Assembly: GCA_019416685.1 (NCBI GenBank)
Contig: DXWV01000022.1
Location: forward strand, 1-38,591
Direction of reading: 5' to 3'
Origin: Bacteroides sp.
GTDB lineage: Bacteria > Bacteroidota > Bacteroidia > Bacteroidales > Bacteroidaceae
DNA: 38,591 bases
The position numbers and the translations under genes were made by a program. The number at the start of each line of letters is the position of its first letter. Position 1 is the first letter of the stretch. Shown here one piece after another: positions 16,897-24,021 of the stretch. The notes beneath the pieces were generated by a model. That model searched no databases. It worked only from the letters and a program-made list of their open reading frames with translations, and had not been told where the DNA came from.

Positions 16897-17499
16897 TCAT
16901 TGACAGATCTTTCTCGTTACTACTTTTCCATCCGAATAGGTAATCGACACGATATACATTCCTCTCGATAGACGATTAATATCCTCATAATTCTCTGTTT
17001 GAAGAACAAGCCTTCCTTGTATATCCCTTACTTCAACCTGTGAAATGCTTGATTCCATTGTTACTTCTTCTATGGAATCAGGCTTCATCTGGCTGGGAAT
17101 TTCAACTGTATAAGACGTTGTTCCCACATTGTTCTTCAATTCTAAAACGACCCAGACTCTTCCACCCTTGTAAATATTTTCAAAGTGAAGATGAACGATG
17201 TACGGTTCTTGATAAGAACGCGATCTAATTACAATGCTGAACTCTTCATAGAGTTCTGCATAAAGAGATTCAGCACCACGAAATTCGGCTGTTAGGTCAA
17301 GATTATAAAAATTTGATCCGGGAATTGGAGTGATGGCATCTACAGTCACGGAGATAAAGACTGGTTTATCTGTCTCTTCCAAAGCAGTTGACCGAAATTC
17401 CTCTAATGTATTTAAATCACCTTTCATGTCACGGGACATCACAAAGCTTGTGCCCTGTAGTGTCAACAAACAAACCAAAATCAATAAATATTTTTTCAT
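16897..17499 (-). CDS. short paralogue: signal peptide joined to the last beta module and tail
   Basis: The start is chosen at 17499 (MKKYLLILVC), 21 codons inside the longest frame, because a signal peptide begins there. It then encodes 200 aa. The signal (…CLLTLQGTSFVMS) is nearly that of the 566-aa protein, and after about 25 unrelated residues the protein continues at the second beta module (PVFISVTVDAITPIPG) and ends in the same tail (VRDIQGRLVLQT, SRGMYIVSITYS). The whole peptidase-like domain and the first beta module are absent, as if an internal deletion had produced it. The 5' flank CTTTAAATATTAG is also shared with the 566-aa gene. It is intact, so it may be an independently useful small form. 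Confidence 0.78.
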   Translation of the reverse strand: MKKYLLILVCLLTLQGTSFVMSRDMKGDLNTLEEFRSTALEETDKPVFISVTVDAITPIPGSNFYNLDLTAEFRGAESLYAELYEEFSIVIRSRSYQEPYIVHLHFENIYKGGRVWVVLELKNNVGTTSYTVEIPSQMKPDSIEEVTMESSISQVEVRDIQGRLVLQTENYEDINRLSRGMYIVSITYSDGKVVTRKICQ

Positions 17500-17628
17500 A
17501 GCTTTAAATATTAGTAAATAAGGAAACTCTATCACAACGATAACAGAAGCAGTTTGCTTCACTCCCAGACATCAATCATAAGTATATTCTCCTAATATTC
17601 CTATGATACAGAATAGCATAACATGAAA

Positions 17629-17670
17629 GTTACAACATAAGGCAATCTATAATTATGCCTCACTTGTAAC
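17629..17670 (-). terminator. interrupted hairpin between the kdp operon and the secreted cluster
   Basis: GTTACAA (17629-17635) pairs with TTGTAAC (17664-17670), and inside it AGGCA (17640-17644) pairs with TGCCT (17656-17660). On the minus strand it lies about 120 nt after the histidine-kinase stop and is followed by TTTCATG. It could end the kdp transcript. It also falls just downstream of the candidate promoter at 17692, so it could instead be a leader hairpin. Confidence 0.5.
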
Positions 17671-17691
17671 TAAGTAAAATATCAAACTTTA

Positions 17692-17699
17692 CAAAAGTA
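17692..17699 (-). promoter_or_regulatory. -7 promoter box (TACTTTTG) for the 17499-13422 run
   Basis: CAAAAGTA on the plus strand gives TACTTTTG on the minus strand, identical to the box of the DUF3244 promoter, about 190 nt before the ATG at 17499. There is no TTTG 19 bp further up. It would produce a long leader containing the hairpin at 17629-17670. Confidence 0.45.
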
Positions 17700-17790
17700 A
17701 TAAAAATTAAAGGGAACGAGTCTTTTATCTTTGAATAATATGTAACTTTTTAAGTCAGGACAAACAGAATAGTATAAGTTTCAAAGAGTA

Positions 17791-19230
17791 TCATGCTTTC
17801 AACCGAATTATAAACCGGCTACCTTTGCCCAACTCACTCTCTACAGTCAACGTGCCGCCATGTGCTTCTACGAAATCTTTAGAGATGGAGAGTCCCAGGC
17901 CACTACCTTGCACTTTAGTACCGGGCACACGGAAATAGCGGTCAAAAATGCTCTGATGATAACGAGGATCGATGCCTTTGCCAAAATCCTGTACATAAAG
18001 CTCTATCTGGTCACCTTCTTGCTGAGCACCAATAACCACACGTCCGTTCTCTCTTGAATAACGAATGGCATTACTTAGCAGATTGGTAAGTACCCAGGCT
18101 ATTTTTTCACTATCTACAAACAATTTGCCAATCTTCTCTTCCGGATATTCCACTTCAATCTGTATATTGAACTTATCGGCCTGAACCTGATTGGCCTTGA
18201 TAGCATATTCGATCAGTTCAATGGGTTTCGTGATTTTTGGCATCATCTGGAGTTTCCCGGCTTCTACCTGTGTCATATTCAGTAGTTCGCCGGTAATCTC
18301 CAACAGGCGCTGGCTACTGTCTTTAATGCTCTTAGATAGTTGCTCCTGCTCTTCATTCAACATACCCACACGCTTATCTTCCAGTAGTTGAAGGCTCATC
18401 ATGATAGCAGAAATAGGAGTTTTCAACTCATGGGAAATGGTAGAGATAAATGTGGTTTTAGCAGAATCCAGTTCTTTAAACTCAGTAATATTCTTCAAAA
18501 GGATAACATCTCCCAACTTATGAGGTTCGTCTTTATCGGCATTGGTATTGTTAATAGGGATATAGGCAGCCTTGAAATAGCTCTCTTTATTATCTGCATA
18601 AATTTTCAATGGTTCTTTCTTATCGCCGGGGCTAACGAGTTCGCGAATCAAACGACGAAGAAGGTCATTTTTCAAAGAGAGCTCTTCGGCAGATTGGCGG
18701 ATCACGTTTTCTCTTTTCAAATTGAGCACATTCAGTGCCTCGTTGTTGATGAAAAGGATTTCACGCTCGGTATTCAATCCGATAATAGGCTCATTGATAC
18801 TATTGACAATGGCTTCCAGAAACTTTTTAGCTGAAAGGATATCGGCAAGCGTACTGGCCCGGTACTCGGTGAGGCGTTCTGCCATACGATTAAAACTATC
18901 AGCAACTTCCCTGAATTCTTCGCTGCTTTTCATATCAAGGCGCTTTTCGTAGTTATGATTGGCTATTTCAAGAATACCTTGTTTAAGCTCCAGAATAGGC
19001 CTACTAATGGAGCGCGGTAACCAAAAAAGCAGAACCAGACCTGTGAGTACACAAATACCTCCCGTAACAGAAATCCATAATAAAGCCCGTTCGAGGGCAG
19101 GCATGGCAGCCGGGCTGTCCGGTTCCGTAGCAGTCAGTAGCTGTAGGTTGACAACAGATAGAGTCACCAATAAAATAATCATTCCGGCCAGTATCCCGAT
19201 TCCGAAAAGTAATTTCGTTTTTATATTCAT
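17791..19230 (-). CDS. HAMP-PAS sensor histidine kinase of the kdp locus
   Basis: 479 aa. It has two membrane helices (about 7-29 and 49-71) around a very short outside loop, a HAMP segment (about 72-125), a PAS domain (about 130-250), a HisKA domain with FISTISHELKTP (His267), and a HATPase domain with N (NLLSNAIRYS), G1 (DFGKGID) and G2 (GSGLGLSI) boxes. It is the last gene of the kdp operon and directly follows the free-standing KdpD sensor domain. In enterobacteria those two parts are one protein. The tiny periplasmic loop suggests it senses inside the cell or membrane. The likely partner is the NtrC-type regulator at 26405. Confidence 0.92.
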   Translation of the reverse strand: MNIKTKLLFGIGILAGMIILLVTLSVVNLQLLTATEPDSPAAMPALERALLWISVTGGICVLTGLVLLFWLPRSISRPILELKQGILEIANHNYEKRLDMKSSEEFREVADSFNRMAERLTEYRASTLADILSAKKFLEAIVNSINEPIIGLNTEREILFINNEALNVLNLKRENVIRQSAEELSLKNDLLRRLIRELVSPGDKKEPLKIYADNKESYFKAAYIPINNTNADKDEPHKLGDVILLKNITEFKELDSAKTTFISTISHELKTPISAIMMSLQLLEDKRVGMLNEEQEQLSKSIKDSSQRLLEITGELLNMTQVEAGKLQMMPKITKPIELIEYAIKANQVQADKFNIQIEVEYPEEKIGKLFVDSEKIAWVLTNLLSNAIRYSRENGRVVIGAQQEGDQIELYVQDFGKGIDPRYHQSIFDRYFRVPGTKVQGSGLGLSISKDFVEAHGGTLTVESELGKGSRFIIRLKA

Positions 19231-19279
19231 GATTTATAGAAGTTTTTTAGTTTGTGAGTTCGTGAGTTTACTTACAAAC

Positions 19280-20407
19280 TCATTCCACTGCAAGTATAAT
19301 CAAATCTACGTTTGCTTGTGCCAGATTTGCCAAAAACTTTTTATAGGCGAACACTGCACAAAAGGCATTCGAGACACGTAAGCGGGGACTTCCCATACAA
19401 ATAGTTGTTATCTGCCTCTCACGACACGTCCGGACAATGCTTCCAAGCACATCCTTCGATTGTACCTGAACAACTTCTCCCCCCAACTCAGCTACCAATT
19501 TAAAATGATTTAATAAATGACGCTGACTGGCAAGATCTATCCGGTCCATACTCTCACGGGGTGTCTGCACATAAAGGGCAACAAAAGTGGTATTGTAACG
19601 GGTAGCCAGACGGGCTGCTTTACGGATAATACGCCGGGGCGTCTTTTCATGGCTGCTAATACAAGCCATAAACTTTTCATGCCGGACACCCATACTCATT
19701 ACGACTTCGTTCTCTACTTTTTTTTCTACACGCAACGCTACCTCTTTCAGAGCGAGTTCGCGTAACTGAAGGATATTCTCCGTTTTAAAGAAGTTATTCA
19801 AAGCTACCTGAATTTTATCCGGACGATATATCTTTCCGGCTTTCAAACGGGTTATCAGTTCCTCGGCGGTAAGGTCTATATTCACCACTTCATCTGCCTC
19901 TTGTAACACACTATCGGGAACACGCTCTTTTATTTCGATGCCGCAAATGTCCTGCACTTCTTCGTTTACACTCTCGATATGCTGGATGTTGATGGCAGAG
20001 ATTACATTAATACCCTCATCGAGCAGTGTCAGTACATCCTGCCAACGTTTCTCGTTCAAACTACCTTCAACATTGGTATGTGCCAACTCATCTACAATCA
20101 CGATTTCCGGATGGACACGGATGATGGTTTCAAGGTCCATCTCTTCCAGTTCTTTCCCTTTATAGAAAATCTTCCGCCGCGGAATCAGCGGCAAGCCCTC
20201 TATGAGTGCCTCTGTCCCGGCACGCCCATGTGTTTCGATGTATCCTATCTGCACATCTACCCCGTTATCGAGTAAATCATGTGCTTCCTGAAGCATACGA
20301 TAGCTCTTACCCACACCGGCAATCATCCCGATATAGACTTTAAATTTTCCCCGGCGTGACTTCTTTATCAGATCCAGGAAATGCTGCACACTCTCTTCTC
20401 TATCCAT
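19280..20407 (-). CDS. kdpD: stand-alone KdpD sensor domain with UspA-like domain
   Basis: 375 aa corresponding only to the cytoplasmic N-terminal part of KdpD. It has a KdpD domain at about 18-230 with a Walker-A-like GMIAGVGKS (27-35) and VDELAHTN (105-112), then a universal-stress-protein domain at about 245-375. It has no membrane helices and no kinase domain. In E. coli KdpD these domains regulate kinase/phosphatase balance and bind ATP and c-di-AMP or c-di-nucleotide-type ligands through the USP part in some species. Here the function must be delivered in trans to the kinase at 17791, 49 nt downstream. The split is characteristic of Bacteroides, not a frameshift, because both parts have proper starts and stops. 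Confidence 0.9.
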   Translation of the reverse strand: MDREESVQHFLDLIKKSRRGKFKVYIGMIAGVGKSYRMLQEAHDLLDNGVDVQIGYIETHGRAGTEALIEGLPLIPRRKIFYKGKELEEMDLETIIRVHPEIVIVDELAHTNVEGSLNEKRWQDVLTLLDEGINVISAINIQHIESVNEEVQDICGIEIKERVPDSVLQEADEVVNIDLTAEELITRLKAGKIYRPDKIQVALNNFFKTENILQLRELALKEVALRVEKKVENEVVMSMGVRHEKFMACISSHEKTPRRIIRKAARLATRYNTTFVALYVQTPRESMDRIDLASQRHLLNHFKLVAELGGEVVQVQSKDVLGSIVRTCRERQITTICMGSPRLRVSNAFCAVFAYKKFLANLAQANVDLIILAVE

Positions 20408-20478
20408 ACTTCTATCTATTTTTCAACCCCATAAAGCAGTGTCAAAAGTCTAAAAAAGCTATCAAGCTGCAATTCAAT

Positions 20479-20550
20479 AACGCGGATTAACGCAAATTAT
20501 CGCAGATTTAATTTAATCTTTGCGTTAATCAGCGTTAATTTGCGTTTTAA
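20479..20550. repeat. imperfect inverted repeat inside the kdp operon
   Basis: The 204-nt gap 20408-20611 holds AACGCAAATTA (20489-20499) and its complement TAATTTGCGTT (20536-20546). Between them are further partly matching units (CGGATTAACGC, CGCAGATTTAA, AATCTTTGCG). It can fold into a long AT-rich hairpin between the porin and kdpD genes and may act as a processing or attenuating element. The rest of the gap shows no gene. Confidence 0.65.
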
Positions 20551-20611
20551 TAATAACGAGTTTTACTTTTTACACATCCTCAAGATACTAATTAGTTATG
20601 CCAGAGTTTAG

Positions 20612-21370
20612 TTAGGGTTTCAAAGTAATGCCGAAAACCAAATGGGCATCTTCCATACGCGGATTCCAGATGGCTTGTGCAAAAACCGGCAGGGAAAACC
20701 GATCACTAAACCGAATGGCAGTTGTTCCTTTCAAAGCAATATTGGTCACTGCAAAACCATTGCAATTGTACTGAGGAGCAGTGTAGGGAACAATGCCACA
20801 CGTCACATTCAGATCTACTGTCTTCACACTGAACGGATAGTTGAATTCCATATAAGAGGAATAATTCTGTTTCATTTCTCCCCGGTCATTCTCCTTTTTA
20901 TCCTGTCCGGCAAACATCATGTACCAGACAATTGAAAGCGGAAACTTTTCAACCGGCAGCGTATAAGCCAATCCTGCTTCAAAGTGATGTGCTGTTTCAT
21001 GGCTTTTGAATTTAAAATAATTACCCGTCCCTTGTCCGGGCCACCAAAGGTCTGCCACTGAAAGGATCAGTCCTGTACTTCCAAAAGTGTAGGTGGCGGT
21101 CAGGTCTATTTCTTTATTCGCTCTTCCTTCTGAGGCCTGACAACCATCGAAATCGGTTGATCCCCAGGCCGTCAATGAAAAGCCACCGATAATAAAGCCT
21201 AAGGTTGGCTGGATACTGGCTCCGGTCTGATAGATTCCACGCCATACATATGAGCTGACTAAGTCGCCCTGTACGGTAAATTCCTGTGCCTGTGTGTTGG
21301 GGGTTGCCATTAGGCAACTAACTACAGCTACCAATGGGCCTAAAAATACTTTCTTACTAAAAACCTTCAT
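20612..21370 (-). CDS. TorF-family putative porin within the kdp operon
   Basis: 252 aa with a signal peptide (about 1-28, NTQA/QE). The mature part is an all-beta outer-membrane protein starting FTVQGDLVSSYVWRGIYQTG, the hallmark of the TorF/TIGR02001 putative porins. It continues with alternating strands such as KEIDLTATYTFG and FEAGLAYTLPV and a last strand LVFGITLKP. It starts 12 nt after kdpC, so it is transcribed with the pump. A role in letting K+ or another solute through the outer membrane when the pump is induced is a reasonable inference. Confidence 0.85.
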   Translation of the reverse strand: MKVFSKKVFLGPLVAVVSCLMATPNTQAQEFTVQGDLVSSYVWRGIYQTGASIQPTLGFIIGGFSLTAWGSTDFDGCQASEGRANKEIDLTATYTFGSTGLILSVADLWWPGQGTGNYFKFKSHETAHHFEAGLAYTLPVEKFPLSIVWYMMFAGQDKKENDRGEMKQNYSSYMEFNYPFSVKTVDLNVTCGIVPYTAPQYNCNGFAVTNIALKGTTAIRFSDRFSLPVFAQAIWNPRMEDAHLVFGITLKP

Positions 21371-21382
21371 ATACTACAATGT

Positions 21383-21958
21383 TTATTTTGCTTTCTCCAA
21401 AGCAATGTTCAGTTTCAATACATTCACTTTCTCTGTTCCAAAAAGTCCTAATAAGGGCTTTTCTATCGTTTTGTCGACAATCTCTTTTACCTGTTCCTCA
21501 TGCATTCCACGTGCCTGTGCCACTCTTTTCACCTGTACATAAGCACAGGCGGGAGTGATATCCGGATCGAGTCCCGATCCACTGGCGGTTACCATCTCGG
21601 CAGGAACCTCACTACGGTTCAGGTAGGGATGATGAACGAGGAAGGTATCAATACGGGCTTCCAGTTCTGCCAGATATTCGGGATTCGTAGGGCCTTTGTT
21701 ACTGCCGGAAGAGCTCGTAGCGTCATAGCCATCTCCGGCACAGGAAGGACGACCCCAGAAATAAATATCTTTTGTGAAATTCTGTCCCACATTGGCGGCA
21801 CCTACTACCTTACCATTCAATGTTACCACTTCGGCATTTCCTTTATTCGGTCCTGCCACCTGTGCAAAAAGCCACAGAATAAGGACATAAAACACTGCAA
21901 AGAATACGCAGAACGCAAGCGTTATTTTAAATGATTTCAATAAAGTCTTCATCGTCAT
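21383..21958 (-). CDS. kdpC: potassium-transporting ATPase subunit C
   Basis: 191 aa, as in E. coli KdpC. It has one N-terminal membrane helix (about 11-33) followed by a soluble periplasmic domain with the family motifs FTKDIYFWGRPS, NPEYLAELEARI, VTASGSGLDPDI and a C-terminal LNIALEKAK. KdpC stabilises the KdpFABC complex and raises its ATP affinity. A second ATG two codons in (MKTLLK) is equally possible as the start. It begins 5 nt after kdpB. Confidence 0.96.
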   Translation of the reverse strand: MTMKTLLKSFKITLAFCVFFAVFYVLILWLFAQVAGPNKGNAEVVTLNGKVVGAANVGQNFTKDIYFWGRPSCAGDGYDATSSSGSNKGPTNPEYLAELEARIDTFLVHHPYLNRSEVPAEMVTASGSGLDPDITPACAYVQVKRVAQARGMHEEQVKEIVDKTIEKPLLGLFGTEKVNVLKLNIALEKAK

Positions 21959-21963
21959 ATTAT

Positions 21964-24012
21964 TTAAAAGAATAAACTTACTACCAAATCGATCAACTTA
22001 ATCCCGATGAAAGGTACAATTACCCCTCCCAATCCGTATATCAGCAGATTACGGCGAAGCAGTGCACTGGCACCTATCGGTTTGTACTGTACCCCCTTCA
22101 AAGCAAGTGGAATCAGGATCGGAATAATGATAGCATTGAAAATTACAGCCGACAGAATAGCACTCTCCGGACTATGCAAGCCCATGATATTGAGCGCTGC
22201 CAACTCGGGGATAGCCACCATAAACAAAGCAGGTACAATTGCAAAGTATTTGGCTACGTCGTTGGCTATCGAGAATGTAGTCAGTGTACCGCGTGTCATC
22301 AGTAGCTGTTTGCCGATCTCTACAATCTCAATCAGCTTGGTAGGGTCATTGTCAAGGTCTACCATATTACCGGCTTCTTTGGCCGCCTGTGTGCCACTAT
22401 TCATTGCTACGCCCACATTGGCTTGTGCCAGTGCAGGAGCGTCATTCGTTCCGTCGCCCATCATCGCCACCAGTTTGCCGGCTTCCTGTTCTCTCCGGAT
22501 GTATTCCATTTTATCCTCCGGTTTGGCTTCGGCTATGAAATCGTCTACTCCCGCCTTTTCTGCAATATATTTGGCAGTCAACGGATTGTCTCCAGTCACC
22601 ATAACGGTTTTCACTCCCATCTTACGCAGGCGTTCAAAACGCTCCTGAATGCCCGGTTTGATGATGTCCTGCAACTCTATCACCCCGGTAACCCGCTGAT
22701 TGACGCATACCACCAGCGGTGTCCCCCCATTGCCGGAAATAGCTGCAATAGTCTCTTCCACTTCCTTCGGAAAGGTGTTCCCGGCCTTTTCTGCAATCCG
22801 GCGGATAGCATCAAATGCCCCTTTGCGAATCTGGGTACCATCGGACAGATCAACGCCCGAACATTTCGTTTCGGCAGTAAACTTAATCATGCGTGCACCG
22901 GTCGTGTTCAGGTTCCGCATTCGCATCCCCGACTCACGTCCTAATTCTACAATCGATTTACCTTCGGGGGTTTCATCGGACAGAGAGGCCAGCAAACAGG
23001 CTTCCACAAACGCACGCTCGTCTCCCCCCGGTGCCGTATGAAATTTAGTCGCTTTACGGTTACCAATGGTTATCGTACCTGTTTTATCCAATAGCAGCGT
23101 ATCAATGTCTCCGGCTGTCTCAACGGCTTTACCGGATTTAGTAATCACGTTGGCACGCAACGCACGGTCCATACCGGCAATGCCAATGACAGAAAGTAAT
23201 CCTCCGATAGTAGTCGGAATGAGGCAGACAAATAGTGAAAGAATGGCAGCAATAGAAATGGTTGTGCCCGGATGATCAATGTTAGTATAATCGGCAAAAG
23301 GAATCAGTGTGATACAAACAATCACAAATACCAGCGTAAAACCTGCCAGCAAGATAGTCAGGGCAATTTCATTCGGCGTTTTCTTTCGGCTGGCACCTTC
23401 TACGAGGGCAATCATCTTATCAAGAAAACTCTCACCCGGTTGCTGAGTCACCAATACTTTAATGTTATCCGAGAGTACCTTCGTTCCGCCCGTCACCGAG
23501 CTTTTGTCTCCTCCGGCTTCTCTGATAACGGGTGCTGATTCTCCCGTTATAGCACTCTCGTCGATGGAAGCTAATCCTTCAATGATCTCACCGTCGGCAG
23601 GAATCGTATCTCCGGCTTCACAAACAAAGACATCTCCTTTCTTTAGCTTTGAACTGCTCACGGTCTGAAGTTTCTCACCTGTCATCAATTTTGCAGGAGT
23701 CTCTTCACGCGTCTTACGCAAACTATCTGCCTGTGCTTTGCCCCGTGCTTCGGCAATGGCCTCGGCAAAATTGGCAAACAACAAAGTGGCAAACAGAATA
23801 ACGAATACCAGCAGATTGTATCCGAATGAACCGTAATGATCTCTACTCAGGGAGAGGATGGTAACCACCAGCATAATAACCGTTACTATCTCCACTGTAA
23901 ACGTAATCGGATTCATCATCATCGTTCGTGGATTCAACTTCACGAATGATTGCTTTAAACTCTCTATGACTTGCTCCTTTTGAAATAAAGAAGCCGATTT
24001 ATTCTTTTTCAT
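21964..24012 (-). CDS. kdpB: potassium-transporting P-type ATPase subunit B
   Basis: 682 aa, the family's standard length. It is the catalytic subunit of the high-affinity K+ pump. Visible are the actuator-domain motif TGES, the phosphorylation motif DKTGTIT, the nucleotide-domain region, the hinge motif GDGTNDAPAL, and membrane helices near the N terminus, after the actuator domain and at the C terminus. It starts 9 nt after kdpA. Nothing is missing, and it should be a working ATPase. Confidence 0.98.
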   Translation of the reverse strand: MKKNKSASLFQKEQVIESLKQSFVKLNPRTMMMNPITFTVEIVTVIMLVVTILSLSRDHYGSFGYNLLVFVILFATLLFANFAEAIAEARGKAQADSLRKTREETPAKLMTGEKLQTVSSSKLKKGDVFVCEAGDTIPADGEIIEGLASIDESAITGESAPVIREAGGDKSSVTGGTKVLSDNIKVLVTQQPGESFLDKMIALVEGASRKKTPNEIALTILLAGFTLVFVIVCITLIPFADYTNIDHPGTTISIAAILSLFVCLIPTTIGGLLSVIGIAGMDRALRANVITKSGKAVETAGDIDTLLLDKTGTITIGNRKATKFHTAPGGDERAFVEACLLASLSDETPEGKSIVELGRESGMRMRNLNTTGARMIKFTAETKCSGVDLSDGTQIRKGAFDAIRRIAEKAGNTFPKEVEETIAAISGNGGTPLVVCVNQRVTGVIELQDIIKPGIQERFERLRKMGVKTVMVTGDNPLTAKYIAEKAGVDDFIAEAKPEDKMEYIRREQEAGKLVAMMGDGTNDAPALAQANVGVAMNSGTQAAKEAGNMVDLDNDPTKLIEIVEIGKQLLMTRGTLTTFSIANDVAKYFAIVPALFMVAIPELAALNIMGLHSPESAILSAVIFNAIIIPILIPLALKGVQYKPIGASALLRRNLLIYGLGGVIVPFIGIKLIDLVVSLFF

Positions 24013-24021
24013 ACTCTTTAC

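Noticed and set aside
17727..17734. Plus-strand TATCTTTG in the gap after the histidine kinase gene
   Set aside because: It matches the -7 consensus but points into the antisense of the kinase gene with no plus-strand gene downstream.
19280..20407. kdpD as a pseudogene because the kinase part is missing
   Set aside because: The protein ends cleanly after a complete USP domain and a separate intact histidine kinase follows, as is usual in Bacteroides; a split rather than a truncation.
22007..22648. Plus-strand 213-codon frame opposite kdpB
   Set aside because: It is antisense to a strongly conserved ATPase gene and shows no domain; it is long only because of the codon usage of kdpB.
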